Positions 33,773 through 47,218 are shown, counted from the stretch's first letter. The stretch: 64,000 nucleotides of DNA from Phlebotomus papatasi (GCF_024763615.1 NC_077222.1:100659417-100723416), one strand, 5' to 3'. Notes: generated from the letters alone by a model not told the origin. Made by a program: numbers and translations.

Positions 33773-33834
33773 ACAGGTTCATTAAAGAAGTATTTGAAGC
33801 CAGGGTGTGTGCGAAGCCTGAATGCCTTCCTCTA

Positions 33835-36109
33835 ATTAATATAATACCTAACTTTTGTAAGCAAAAAGCATTAAAAACTACTATTTGCAAAGAGTTCATG
33901 TTATTGTATTTTATGCTCAATAATTTTTACTATTCAACAAAAAAGCGAATTAAATTTTAATGGTACCATATGGTGAATAACCCGCAATGTTACACAATGG
34001 TGTTTATACTGGTACTTGAGCATTAAACCATTTTAAAGCAATTTTGGTGCTCCTAGCAAAGAAAGTTTATTATATGGGTCAGGAAGAGGTAGATCCTTTA
34101 TTCCATTGTTAAAGTTTTATAGAAGCAAATTAGAGAAATATTGGACTTTGGTCATGATAGAAACTAATTTGTTAGACTTAGAATCGAAATATAATTTAGT
34201 CAAGTTGAAATTTAACATTTGAATGTTTTTTTTTTATCAAGGAATGTACCTGACTTGTAGCCACTTTCCTTTCTACCAAACATTCTTGTAATGCCTTTGA
34301 ATCTCTAAAATCCCAATTAGATTTAATTAAACATTCCTCTTCGATGATTTCGGATTTGGAATAGATTCCAATCGACAGTGTATAGTAAATTCTTAATTGG
34401 CTTATCGGAGAATTTCCAAAACATGGCTTTGTCAACGATTATCTACCCTATGTGTTATACAACATTCTTGTAGCTATCTAATCCTCTTCAGAATGTTGTG
34501 GAGAGGAATTTTATGAAGATCCAAAAATTGTTTTAAATCTGTTAAAACGCCTCTGTGGCGGATGGGAGATGGGTCAAAAATAGAAGGTGTGCTGCCGAAG
34601 GTAAACATAAATTATGGTCAAATTTTCCTGGAGGTTATGCTGGGTGTTCATCATTTTGGAGTCTGTTTTCGAAATACATCTTTTTGGGCTGAATTTCCAA
34701 TTTAACACCAAATAACTATTTATTGTGGAGCTTTTCGAGCTAACAAAGAAAAGATTAGAGAGGTGATTTGTTTGTTTTTATCGTGTCTATCGCATTACGA
34801 ATTTATTAAAGTTTCTCTAATGTGCTTCTGGGGAATATTTTAATACACCTGCCTAATGGATATTTCAGTGGTCATTATCAGATCAGGGCGTCAATAAAAT
34901 GTTAATTTATCGCCAAAAACTCAACCTTAAGAGCACATTACAAATCAAACTTTGCGTATTATTGCTCTGGTGGTATTTAATTAAGAAAGTAAATTTTCCC
35001 AATTTTCTTACGTGTTTTTCTAACTTTTCTTTTTATTTTTGGAATGTAATGTTTTTTTTTTTTGTATTTTGGCTTTTTGCTCAAGATTGAGCCATAAAAA
35101 AAGCTAACTTCTTGAATTTCATTCCTGCACATGATTTTTGATAAACAAAATGGGAAACAAAACAAGAGCTTAGCAGCAACATTGCAAGGGAAAATTATAA
35201 TGGTACAAGCAAAGAAATAATTTATTTCTTCAACAAGCGTTGGGCTGTACCATTTTAAATGGAAGTAATTAGTCAGCGCCGTGTAATTTGCAATTAATCA
35301 TTTTCTTCTATAGTATTACCATGAATTCTATACAGAATCTCTGTTAAGGCAATGCATATCGCTATGTTACTTGTGCAATTTTCATCCTAAAGTACCACCA
35401 CACCCTTCCTTCCTCCAAAAGTATCATGGGTTATCCCTCAAGAAAATTCCAAAGCACTGTTCACGAAATTCCGATATAGTGTTAGCGATAATAGTGGATG
35501 ATTTCAGCCAGCTCACGGCATTGTATTTTAATTTGCTAAATGGCTTGCCTAATAGTGAGCTCTTTAACTAACCAATTTACCACAAAATCGCACAAAATAT
35601 ATAATGCAACCTTGATTAATGGTCACCCTGAGTCAAAACGTGACCGTGATTTATCGAACTGAAAAAGCGAGTTCAATTCCTTCTTTACAGATAAATGAGC
35701 AACAATTCAAAATGACTTAACATTTTCTCTCCCTAGATCGCATTACCACTCTATAATGATCATTATTCATGATAAAGAGTCTGCCATGCATTTTCTTCTC
35801 TACTATAAATTTAAAATCTTTTTGTGACACTTTAGTAAATCCCAAAATTTACTACACCTAATACTATGAATGATGCTGGGTAATTAGAAAATTGAAAGAA
35901 TGCACGAAAATGTTAAATAAGATGTTTTAAGTGATTGATGTGGTGAGTTTTGTAAAGAGACTGGACTTTAAGAAAATTCATGACTCTTAATTAAGGCACA
36001 ACTTTTCTCGGTCTGGGCTGAAAATTCCGGACAGCACGGAATTCCGGACACACCAAATCAATCAGTCAAATCAGCCAATAAAATATTCTTTGATAATATT
36101 TCATCAAAT
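33835..36109. other. Single-copy-like intron block, well conserved between copies
   Basis: No mobile element was recognised. It is nearly identical to 47219-49484 apart from scattered substitutions and short indels. Small frames such as 35371-35571 are open in both copies but resemble nothing known and have no splice context. Confidence 0.45.
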
Positions 36110-36680
36110 TGTTCCTAAATGTTTGTGAATTCCTACTAGGGACTTACGAAATACTCGTAAAAGTTTTCACTTTTTCACAAACATTGGTCGTACATTTTTG
36201 TTTGTTTAGCAAGTCTTTACGAACAAATACAACAAAACAACAAAAAGTGCTCGTTAGCTGATCATGCTAGGGGAATGACATTTCGTAAGTTTCCCAAATG
36301 TTTTTAGCGTGCCGAAAAAACTTTTGAGTTTACTAGCTGTTTTCTGTCACTGTAGAATGAATTATCAAAAAATACTAATACAAAATAAAAGCCAATTTAA
36401 TAACGAAGAGGCAACCGAAAACGCCAAATTGGCAACCTACGTAGTTTTGAAGATATCTTGTTAAATGTGCACGAAAACAGGAAAAACTTTACACTAAAAC
36501 TGGTCGCATTTTTCAGAGATAATGTCACCCCCCTGCTACGAACCATGTTTGTGAAAAAAGTATGAAATTTTACGAGCTTTTTTGTGAGTTATACTTATTT
36601 ACGGACATTTTTGTAATTCCCCAATTGAAATTTGCAAATATTTACAAATATTTTTACGAAATAATTTTTTCAGTGTGGAA
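36110..36680. mobile_element. Diverged foldback MITE relative
   Basis: AAATGTTTGTGAATTCCTAC and CTTACGAAATACTCGTAAAA at the left match the arms of 7785-8283. GAACCATGTTTGTGAAAAAA near the right is an inverted relative. A spacer of about 250 bp separates the arms. The counterpart in copy 2 is 49485-50055. Confidence 0.6.
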
Positions 36681-37576
36681 TTGCAAAATTACTAAATTTT
36701 TAATTGATTGATTTTTAATTAATTTAATTTAATATTTCGCGAATGTTCTACAAATTCATTGAATTAATTCATTTCAAAATTGGTTCTTCGAATATTTTCT
36801 TAATATTACAAACATTTAAGAATATACAAATGTTTTACAAATGTTTTACAAATATTTCAAGTTATTTTAAGTATTTTACAACTAATGCTAAAATCACTAA
36901 AATTTTTCAAATTCATTAAGTCCTTTGAGTATGCTTTCTTAATAATGAAATTATTGCGAATATCACGAATATTGAATGTTTTGCGAATATTGAGAATATT
37001 TTTCAAATATTGCCAATATAAGTATTACAAATTATATAATCAGTTTAACATAACATGATTAAATTTAAAACAAATTAGAAATATGGAAAATATTTCTCGA
37101 AAGTTCATTTTATGTTGTTAAACTGAATCCATAAAGTCGTTTTGCAAAATAAAACATTGCTTTTTTAGTCATTCATTCCAACATTCTGAGAAATCCTTTT
37201 CACTTGTTCTTCCGTCCTTATTTTTTCCATTTTTTATGAATTTGACAAAACAAATGTATAAATACTTCTTTTAATAAAAGAATATTCTTCTTATTTGTTT
37301 ATTTTTTTTTAAATAACAGAAGTCATGAAACAATCCAAATTTCTAGAATTTGTATAGGTATTGCATGGACTCAAATAACCAAATTCCAAATAAATTGATA
37401 GTGATTCTATATCTCAAGTAAAGGTTTATAGGGAAGATTCAGTTAGCTGATTCTTTTCGCAACTGATTTGCCAAACAATTATTAATTAATACATTCCCAG
37501 CTAACTAAACCCATCAGTTTTTCTTGAGTATAACCCTTGAAAAAATATATTATATTTTTCATATAGTATTAATTTA

Positions 37577-38694
37577 CGGTGCCGGCCAAAATCCTGAAAC
37601 CCAAAATCTCGAAAGCCGAAATACTCTGAACGCCAAAATACCGAAAGTCAAAATCCCGAATAGCCAATGTCCCAAATTGGTCAAAATCCAGAATCTTGAA
37701 AGCCGAAATCCCGAAAGTCCAATTTCCAAATGCCAAAATACGATCAGGCTAAAATCCAGAAAATCAAAATTCCGAATAGACAAAATTCTGAATGGGTCAA
37801 AATTCCGATTAGGCCAAAATCTCCAAAGACAAATTACAGACGCCAAAATTCCGAAAGGGTAAAATTCCCAACGCCAAAATCCCGAAAGCCGAAATCTCGA
37901 ATGCCAAAATCCCGAAAGGGTCTAAATATTGAACGTCAAAATCCCGAACGCAAAAATTTCGAATGCCAAAATCCGAAAAGGCCAAAATCCCGAAAGGGCC
38001 TAAATATTGAATGTCAAAATACCGAACGCCAAAATTTCGAATGCCAAAAATATCCAAATATCCAAAATCCCGAATGAGTCAAACTTTCTATTGGGCCAAA
38101 AGGCCAAAATCCTAAATAAATCAAAACTTCGATTGGGCCAAAATCTCGAAAGCCGAAATCTCAAAATGACCAAAATAACGTTTGGGCCAAAATCCTGAAA
38201 GCCGAAATCTCGAATGCTAAAATTCCGAAAGGGCGTAACTATTGAACGCCAAAATCCCGAAAGTCAAAATTCCAAATAACCAAAATCCTGAATAGATCAA
38301 AACTTCGATTGGGCTAAAATCTCCAAAGCCGAAATCCTGAAAGTCAAATTCTTAAATGACAAAATTCCGAACAACCCAAATTCCGAAAGGACCAAAATCC
38401 CGAAGTGACCAATGTTCCGTTTGGGCATTCTGGAAAATATCCTGCAGGGCGAAATCTCGAATGAGAAAATCCTAAATGCCAGAATCCCGAAAGGGCCAAA
38501 ATATTGAACGCCAAAATCCAAAATCCCAAATTCTTAAGAGTGTCATAACTAAAATTATTTTACACTTTATCCTCCGTGTAATTTCGTCACTTTCGGAATT
38601 TTGATCATTCGTGATTTTGGCGGTAGGAATTTTAACATTTTGGGTTTACAGCTTTTCGGAATTTTAGCCTTCCGGGATTTTGGCCAACACCGTA
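37577..38694. mobile_element. Foldback element, both ends intact
   Basis: Ends ACGGTGCCGGCCAAAATCC and GGATTTTGGCCAACACCGT are inverted copies. The long left arm is an array of about 15-bp units near GCCAAAATCCCGAAA. A short core (AGTGTCATAACTAAAATT, then TTTATCCTCCGTGTAATTTC) is followed by a shorter right arm in the opposite orientation. The copy 2 version (about 51271-52005) has lost its left end. Open frames here are repeat by-products. Confidence 0.85.
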
Positions 38695-38787
38695 AACTTT
38701 AGTATTTTTGAAAGTCATGCATATCTGAAACTGTCCTAGCCTTCCCTAAGTGTAGTCCCTAAATATGCGATATCAGAACAATTACAC

Positions 38788-39371
38788 TGTGCAACAATTT
38801 CAAACTTTTTTTTTGTCGCCGGGTTCTCATGCTACTTTTTCTATTGCTAGGGTCAAATGATTTACGAAAATACTTATCATTTTGATTTCATTTGGATTTT
38901 GCGACTGGTATTTACGAAAAACGGTTTTTTCCGTTTTTTGATACTTGGGTGCCTATATCTCCGAATCTACTGAACCGATTTATTTCTCACTAAGGAATAA
39001 TTTGTTCTCCTTTAGATGCCCGATAAATCCTCTGAACAGATGAAGTTCGTACAACCGACACCAGGGGCGCTGTAGTCCCATAAATGTCAGAAAACATGTA
39101 AAAATCGAAATTTGTAGCAACTTTGATCAAGAATATCTCGAAAACTAAAACTGTTCTTAACAATCTTATTTATGGGTTTGATAGAGAATTTTATTAGCTA
39201 CATTTTTGTTCATATACAACTTTTTGCTCAGATTATTTTTTAGCCTCGAAATAGAGGTTCAAACGAAAAATGAGCACCCAGCCAACTAGAGAAAACCCTC
39301 ATTATTTCACACATTTTGACTTTTTCTTTTCAAGTTGAGGTAAATCCAGGATATTTTCATACTTTTTCTAA
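38788..39371. other. Contig end with no counterpart in copy 2
   Basis: Sequence unique to the left contig between the end of the duplicated homology and the gap. No coding feature was recognised. It may be an allele-specific insertion that stopped the assembler joining the two haplotypes. Confidence 0.5.
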
Positions 39372-39871
39372 NNNNNNNNNNNNNNNNNNNNNNNNNNNNN
39401 NNNNNNNNNNNNNNNNNNNNNNNNNNNNNNNNNNNNNNNNNNNNNNNNNNNNNNNNNNNNNNNNNNNNNNNNNNNNNNNNNNNNNNNNNNNNNNNNNNNN
39501 NNNNNNNNNNNNNNNNNNNNNNNNNNNNNNNNNNNNNNNNNNNNNNNNNNNNNNNNNNNNNNNNNNNNNNNNNNNNNNNNNNNNNNNNNNNNNNNNNNNN
39601 NNNNNNNNNNNNNNNNNNNNNNNNNNNNNNNNNNNNNNNNNNNNNNNNNNNNNNNNNNNNNNNNNNNNNNNNNNNNNNNNNNNNNNNNNNNNNNNNNNNN
39701 NNNNNNNNNNNNNNNNNNNNNNNNNNNNNNNNNNNNNNNNNNNNNNNNNNNNNNNNNNNNNNNNNNNNNNNNNNNNNNNNNNNNNNNNNNNNNNNNNNNN
39801 NNNNNNNNNNNNNNNNNNNNNNNNNNNNNNNNNNNNNNNNNNNNNNNNNNNNNNNNNNNNNNNNNNNNNNN
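39372..39871. other. Assembly gap, exactly 500 N
   Basis: Exactly 500 ambiguous bases, a round number that suggests a fixed placeholder rather than a measured gap. Frames reported across it are meaningless. Confidence 0.99.
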
Positions 39872-40360
39872 CTTTGTATTTCTTTTCAAATTGTTGTCTA
39901 TACTGTAAACTCATATAATGGAAACTTTTATGAAATTCATCATCATTAAATCACAATAATATTAAAATATTGTTTCAAAACCTAATAAAGACCATAAAAA
40001 TGATTAAATGGAATTAGGAAGAAGAGAAATATAATACTTTCACCAAATTAAAATAATTAATAACAATTATTTAAAGATATTTTATTACCTTCGCATTTAT
40101 TCTAAAATATTCATAATTACCTGTCGTATCTCGTTATTTAGCATGGAATTTGTGAAAATAATAACCATTGGGATCAATTTAATTCATGCTGGAAGCGTTG
40201 ATTTATCATATAATGCACAAACTTAATAAATTCAATTATTCTTAGAATTTTTCTTTCAGCAAATAATTCTACATTGCTGAAAACAGGAGGGTAAATCAGT
40301 TGAAAAGAAAAGATACTTTGTAGAAAAGACTTTAACTTATTTAAGAAGGAACAAGTAATA

Positions 40361-40762
40361 GGGGATAGTACTGTCCCTTTGGACGTTCATTCCTTCGAAT
40401 AATGTGAATTTCTTTTATTTTTCCTAAGAGACTTACGCATAGGGTGAAGTGGGGCACCTTTGAAATTAGTATTTTCACCTATTTCTAAATAAAATTGAGC
40501 CTTATTGTGAAATAATTTAGTTGCACAAACAGATTAAAAAGCTAAATTACTTTACGATATGGCTCAGTTCCACTTAAACATAGGTAAAAAATCTCCATTT
40601 CAAAGGAGCCCCACTTTCAAAGGTGCCCCACTTTCCCCTAATTTTCACAAAATTACCAATAATAAAGCTAACTTTAATAGAAATGTGTAAGTCTCTTATG
40701 GAAAACAAAAGAAATTCACATTATTCGAAGGCATGAACGTTCGACGGGAGAGGAGCTTCCCC
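40361..40762. mobile_element. MITE family A with nested family H (copy 2)
   Basis: Counterpart of 23795-24205. The nested family H element is at 40442-40638. TA flanks are kept for both. Several substitutions and a few small deletions separate the two versions. Confidence 0.87.
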
Positions 40763-41156
40763 TATCTTTTCTCTAATATCATTTCAGTATCCACATTCAC
40801 TCCAATTATGCCCTAGATTTTTTTCAATTTTATATAAATTAATCAATAAACTTTTGCTTATTTTAAATTTTAAAAAATTAATATGCAGCACAAATATTTA
40901 TTTTCCATCTTCAATTAATATAAAATTTTATTTATTTTATGGTATTAATTTTAGTTAACAATATTCAGTGTGATATTATTGCATTGATTATCCTTTATAC
41001 GATACATATCCATTTTTCTCACTGCCACAAATTAAAAAAAAGCGAGTACAGAATCATTTAGAAAAATCAGTGTTTTTTGGAATAATAGTTTATTGATATT
41101 TGTTTTAAAATAATAAAATTGACAAATGATTAAAGATCCGCTTTTGCACTTATGTA

Positions 41157-41336
41157 GGGGAAACTACTCTCCCTTCGAACGTTCATGCCTTCGAATAATG
41201 TGAATTTTCTTTTAGTTTTCCTAAGATACTTACACATTTCTAATAAATATTAGTTGGCTTATCATCAATTGTTGATATTTCCGTGATAATTTAGGGTAAA
41301 TCTCTTACGGAAAACAAAAGAAATTCATATGATTCG
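41157..41336. mobile_element. MITE family A copy lacking its right end, only in copy 2
   Basis: Begins GGGGAAACTACTCTCCCTTC after TA and runs through the arm, but stops after AAATTCATATGATTCG without the outer right repeat. Copy 1 at about 24598 has no element. The right end and a few flanking bases (TTTCATTTAC in copy 1) were probably lost after insertion. Confidence 0.75.
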
Positions 41337-41888
41337 TAGAACAAAAAGAAAAATATGATGTAAAAATATTTAAGAATTAAAAATAAATAAAAATTCCAGT
41401 TAATATTATGAAGAAACATGCTAACTTTGCAAAATATTTGAGTTGAACTTTCTGGTAAGACGCTGTACCTTAAAAGTTTATAAGAAGGAATTTGTTTAGA
41501 AATTCGAAATCCTTATTACAAAGCATTATGCTCATAAGTTTAAGCATTTTGCAAATTTTCTTCCACTACGTCAGTCACTTTTATATCCTCCGATTTGAAC
41601 CGATTCAAGTCAATCAGCCAAATTTGCTTTAAAATTAAAAATCACAAATTTGAAAAGTAGCTCAAAATTGCTCAAAATATCAATCAACTTAAAAAAACAA
41701 TTTCTGTTTCATCGAAGTCCGGAGATTAGTAGAATTTGAACGGAAAATAGTTGAATTTGTCTAAAGTTTGAAGGCCTTTCAAATTTGTTAAAACTTCTTC
41801 CAATTAGTTGATAAATAAGTTCTCTAGAGCTGTCTTATAGCCTCTACACACTAGAGAAATTTATGTCCATATTGAAGTAAATTGCTCT

Positions 41889-42145
41889 ACACAGAAAAAA
41901 ATATTTTGTAAAAATGTTCGTAAATGTTTGTGTATTCCTATAGGGGAGTTACGAAATGCTCGTGTTTCCTATAACCCACAAACAAGTTCGTAAAAGTTTG
42001 TACTTTTTTCACAAATATTGTTAGTAACATGATCATTTGACGAGCATTTTTTGTACTTTTACAAACATTTGTTCGTAAATGTTCGTAAAAACACAAAAAT
42101 TGTTCGTACAATTTTGTCATTTGTTCGTAAATGTTCGTAAATTAC
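41889..42145. mobile_element. Half copy of the foldback MITE (copy 2)
   Basis: Counterpart of 26409-26660. The left arm is kept and no inverted right arm is present. Confidence 0.78.
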
Positions 42146-44459
42146 TATTTTATAATATTTTCAAGTACCAATTTTAACAAACTGTGCTTTACAAAATACT
42201 CGCATTATTACTTCCAGGAAATTAAAAAAAAAAAACTATTCAAAAGGTCTATTACCTGTATAAGGATTAAGGAAGATTTTCTACTAGAATATGTGACACT
42301 AAGGTCTTCTGGAAGATCGACAAAAATAAAATGTTCATTTTGTTACATTTTGCCCCAGGTATCCGTATTGATAATAATATATTGCACTTTCAAAATCAAA
42401 TACTAATAATAATATCATATTAATGGGCTGGTGATGATTATCCAAAACAGTTCCTGGGAAAATTACCATATAGATTGTCTAAATAATATTGAACGAAAGG
42501 GAAAAACAATATACCTCGCAGCTATATTAATTTGTGCTATGATGTTTTTAGTAAATAATTCTAGAATTAATATACACATTTCGATTGAGTAAATACATAT
42601 TATAATGTTATTGAATGCCATGTTAAGTGGCCAGTAGACATGTATGTAGACAATCTTGGTGTGTATATGGTCAATACGAATATGAATACTCCGTATTGGA
42701 ATATATGTCCTTTCTGCACAAAGGACTACAGTATTGTTATACAACACAAGAAGATTTAATATGATCTTCACATGGCGATTTGCATGCAAATAGGCAATAT
42801 GAGCCCCGTTTGATGTTTGCGAGAGGAATAATGCAATAAGCGGTTTCATGGGAACGCACACGACATTACAGAGAGAATAGATACATCTCCGGAGCCCCAG
42901 AGTCGATGATGATTATGATGGTCCGAGGAGGAGTCTCTTTTACCTCCCTTCAAAACAAGACAATGGTTGTTTCCCTACAATGTGTTCAGCCTCATCGGAT
43001 TGCCGCCTGATGACTGTTGTTAGGCAAATTGTAAATGAAAGAGGTAATAATTATTTTAAAAGATATACGAGACTATAAAACGTGCTCAAATGGCCACTAA
43101 AAGACGTTAAAGTACGAGAAGATCTCTCATTGAACGCACTCCACACAACTTCATCACCATACACTTAATGTTGTACACATAAACGTCTTAATAACGACTG
43201 AAAAAGACCTAGAGGATATTCAAAGTAACGAAATCCCTTTGTTGGCACCTTCTTCCGAAAAAGCATCATTAGAAATGTCTTATGTACATCGACACTGAAG
43301 GTAAGGTATAACATGAAAAATGACACTATGGCCTAATGTGTTAGCCACTCACGCTTTAGCCATTTATTCCATCAAAGCCCTAAGCTTCAATGAAAACCCA
43401 AAGAGTTTGCAATCATATTACACTATAATGATCGTAAAAATGGTAGATTATTGAAATGCACGAGATGTAATTGTGGGAAAGTCAGAGATCAAAATCGCCT
43501 GCAAAATATTTCACTTCTGCTATTCAATACACAGAGAAACTATAATGCTTTCAGCAATTTAATTGACCATTTGTGACCCGAATATATGGAATCAAATGAT
43601 CAATTTATGATTAGATATTTACACCTTTCTGCACATTCTTTCCATCGGCAACTAGCACTAAAGACTATTTGAAAATCGTTATCTTTATTAAATCCACCTC
43701 TCGCGGATTTCATCAAAGAAACTTTAATAAAATTGCACATTAGGAACTTTCAGCTGGTATTTTCCTTCAACTTGTTTTATGCATAAAAGAATAAAGTAAT
43801 TAAGATTTTATATATCCCAAAAAAATTATATTTGATCCCAACTTTTGATAATTTTAATAATAAAATGTGGGACTGTGTCATCAACTCTAAATCTCTATGG
43901 ATATATAAAAATGAACAATTTCATTCCGTATCAAAATATCAACGTTCAAGAATTAAATTACCACCAAGAACAATTCTGTCTTATTCCCATGTAATTAAAC
44001 ATTAAATCTCATAAAATATTTTAGTAGTCCTTTTGTGTGCTCTCTGATTGGCTTGAGCTTTGAATGATTTAAAGCTCTTGCTAATCAGGGAACGCGTTGA
44101 GACTAAACTATTTTGTGGAATTAAATATTTAATTACACTTTGATAATACCATTATTAAATTTTTATTATATTTTAGCTGATACAATGACTTTGTAAATAA
44201 AAACAACATTATATTATACAACTTGGTATTGCTTAGGAATCGGTCAAGGGCTGAACTTTGGATAAAGAGAACACCCTAAATAGACACAGCCTGATCCTCG
44301 AAAAGATGTAGTTTGTGAAATATAGCAATCAAATAAATTTAGCAGGTTTCTAATCGATGATCCAACGCCCGAAGATTATCTAATTCTGCCCTTAGCACTG
44401 GTGTCTAACCTGTAGAGTAAAACGATGATTTTGTGAATCGAACAGATGAATATTTAAGT
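42146..44459. other. Single-copy-like intron block (copy 2)
   Basis: Counterpart of 26661-28978 with few differences, including the palindromic octamer at 42778-42791. No gene recognised. Confidence 0.4.
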
Positions 44460-45441
44460 CCGGTGCCGGAAAAAATCCCGAAATCCAAAATCCTGATATG
44501 GTTGAAATACCATAATCCAAATGCCGAATAGATCAAAATCACGAAAAGAAATAATCAGTACGGGGTTTTGTCTTTTCGGGATTTTGGCGTTCAGGATTTT
44601 GACTTTTAGAAATTGCAAACAATTAGGGATTCTGTCATCCGTAATTTTGGATTTTCGGGATTTTGTTTTTCAAGATTTTGGATCTTTGGGATTTTGCCCA
44701 TCGAGATTTTGGATTTTCAGGATTCTGTCATCCGTGATTTTGGATTTTCGGGATTTTGTTTTTCAAGATTTTGGATTTTCGGGATTTTGTTCATCGAGAT
44801 TTTGGATTTTCAGGATTTTGTCGTTCGGGATTTTGGATTTTCGAGATTTTGTCCATCGAAATTTTGGATTTTCAAGATTCTGTCATCCGTAATTTTGAAT
44901 TTTCGGGATTTTGTTTTTCAAGATTTTGGATTTTCGGGATTTGTCCATCGGGATTTTAGATTTTCAGGATTTTGTCATTCGGGATTTTGGATTTTAGGGA
45001 TTTTGTCCATCGAGATTTTGGATTTTCAGGATTTTGTCGCTCGGAATTTTGGATTTTCAGGATTTCGTCGTTCGGGATTTTGGATTTTCGGGATTTCGTC
45101 CATCGAAATTTTGGATTTTCAGGATTTTATCGTTCGGGATTTTGGATTTTCGGGATTTGTCCATCGAGATTATAGATTTTCAGAATTTTGTCGTTCGAGA
45201 TTATGGATTTTTTAGATTTTGTCGTTTGAGATTTCGGATTTTGGCGTTTGAGATTTTAGTCCTTTCGGAATTGTCTCATTCAGAATTTCAGTGTTCGAAA
45301 TTTTGGCTTTTCGAGATTTTATCTTTCGAGATTACAGGTTTTCAGGATTTTAACCCATTCGGGATTTTGGTTATTTGGTATTTCGACCCATTCAGGATTT
45401 TGTTTTTCAGAATTTTAGCGTTCGGGATTTTGACCGGGATC
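44460..45441. mobile_element. Foldback element with shorter satellite arm (copy 2)
   Basis: Same ends as 28979-30948, but the 31-bp array (44632-45250) is about 990 bp shorter and has only one 216-bp higher-order unit (around 44972). Open frames up to 200 codons are repeat by-products. Confidence 0.82.
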
Positions 45442-45963
45442 TATTTCAGTCATCAATTGATACAAAAATCATCATTTTTTCATCCTAACGATTCTTTAAG
45501 AATAAAACATAAAAAAATCAATAGGGTGTATCGTGATTTTGACAAATTGGGACAAAAATAAAAGATCCTTAATTTCCACGTAATATAGTATCAGCTGTTT
45601 TTAATAAATTTTTAGTGGTTCTGCATATTTAATAAACCGGTAATTCAATGGTTTTTTAATAATGAATCATGTTGTTCTACTTTTGCATAATTATTGTAAA
45701 TTGTATTTAAGGCGATTATATAAATTACGTAAGTTATTTAAAAAACCAATGATGCACTGAAAGTAGCTTTGCGAAATATTCAAAATGCAAATATTATATA
45801 TAAGCTTTAGGTTTGCACCGTGATTCGCGTGACCTTTAGACCGATTAATAAATTCTCTTAAACTAAAATACTCAGCTAGAGTATGAAACATTGGATTGAA
45901 TTTACGTATTCATCTTAAAAAATAAGTACTAACAACCCTTTTTTAAAAGGAAGCTATACTGTA

Positions 45964-46530
45964 CCCAAGTAGCAAAGACTCGCTATCACACGACGTGATT
46001 TTGAGTAAATGTTGACTCTATATATCTGAAGGGCACTTAATGAGTCAAGTGGTAGAGCACTTGCTGTATAATGCAAGTGTCCCAGATTCGAATCCCCTTT
46101 AGGTCACCAGGAATTTTTTCTGGCGTTAAAGGTGTTCGGATCGGATTGCATCCAGTGAGACTTCACTTGAACTATAACTATTCAATAACTATTCAATAAT
46201 TAGTCATCGTAACGTGAATTTTTAGTCAGTTTTCTGACGTTTAGCGTAAGATGGGGTAATTTGGAATAATATCTAATTTGAAACTTCGATATTTCTTAAC
46301 AGTTTTAGACGGAACAAAGAAAAAAACAAACTGGATGTTCTTTTGAATGTAAAGTCACGCACTTCTTCTTGATTTTCTTTATCTCTTTGATCAGCTGAAA
46401 CAGTAAGAACTTCTCAAAATTCCAAAATAGATATGATTCCGAATTCCCCATCTTACCCTAGTGTTAAAGACATTTGAAAGATGTCCTCATGTCAGAATAT
46501 CATGCTCCTAGTCATATCGTGCCACTTGGG
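45964..46530. mobile_element. TIR element with nested SINE 1 and MITE I (copy 2)
   Basis: Counterpart of 31471-32036, with the SINE at 46026-46192 and the MITE at 46244-46458. TA flanks are retained. Confidence 0.7.
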
Positions 46531-46848
46531 TATTAGTCGTATTAGTATTCATTCCCAAAATATTCTACATTCCTCAAATAATTTGAAAAGCAATAATTTT
46601 TGTCCTTGTCCAAATGGTGATTTTCGGTAAAATTCAAAGACTTAACTCATCATTTTAAAAGTTTCAAACATGCAACTGGAATAAATATTCAAATTATGGG
46701 CGTATTTTGTTGTGCTATATTTTTTACGACTGTTTCTTAAATTTTGAGTGTATTCTCTTTTGGAATATTTCCAATTAGAAAATTCTGAGAACTCCAAAAT
46801 ACTGAGACACTGCGGATCTCTTATCTTGGGTGGTTAGAAAGTGATGTA

Positions 46849-47216
46849 GGGGAAGACTTTCAGGATTCGTACACAGCCTGGATTTGAACTCTTTATATTT
46901 TTTTTCAAAATTTTCTTTAATGAATCTGACTTTTCTGTATTAATATCGACGATTCAGAATATAAGCCGTACAACTCGATTTTTTACAAAATTCGATTTGT
47001 TCGCTTTTTGGATACTACTTTATATCTTCTACCTTCCCTGCGAATATTTGAAAGATAATTGTTTTCAAATCGCTCTCCTGGAAAATTTGTCTTCTGCGAG
47101 TTATTCGTTTCATATTCTGAGCGATCGATATATTTTAATACCTTTAAATAGATACGTCAGGTTCATTAAAGAAGTGTGTGCAGCCAGGGTGTGTGCGAAG
47201 CCTGAATGCCTTCCCC
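46849..47216. mobile_element. MITE family G, compact form (copy 2)
   Basis: Begins GGGGAAGACTTTCAGGATTC and ends GCGAAGCCTGAATGCCTTCCCC between TA dinucleotides in 368 bp. It shows the state of the copy 1 element at 32355-33832 without the later insertions. Confidence 0.85.
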
Positions 47217-47218
47217 TA

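Larger units (their letters stand above)
32355..33832. mobile_element. MITE family G in copy 1, enlarged by inner insertions
   Basis: The outer ends GGGAAAGGCTTTCAGGCTTC and GCGAAGCCTGAATGCCTTCC match the 368-bp copy 2 element at 46849-47216. Copy 1 is 1478 bp because it contains the pogo-derived repeat D (from 32474) and the TIR element 33001-33772. TA flanks on both sides. Confidence 0.85.
23305..38787. repeat. Copy 1 of a 12-15 kb large duplication, probable allelic contig overlap
   Basis: The segment aligns collinearly with 39872 to about 52087, with only scattered substitutions and small indels in most blocks. Larger differences are discrete insertions and a shorter satellite in copy 2. 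Copy 2 starts exactly at the gap edge, so the left limit of homology is set by assembly. Homology ends near AGTGTAGTCCCTAA. I infer two haplotypes of one locus. Confidence 0.9.

Noticed and set aside
37524..38521. Frames of 60-115 codons on both strands
   Set aside because: They lie within foldback arms made of 15-bp repeats; composition follows the repeat.
39316..39918. Open frames of 173-200 codons
   Set aside because: They run through the 500-N gap and are meaningless.
44521..45561. Similar open frames in copy 2, up to 200 codons
   Set aside because: Same satellite, shorter allele; the frame shifts with every unit.
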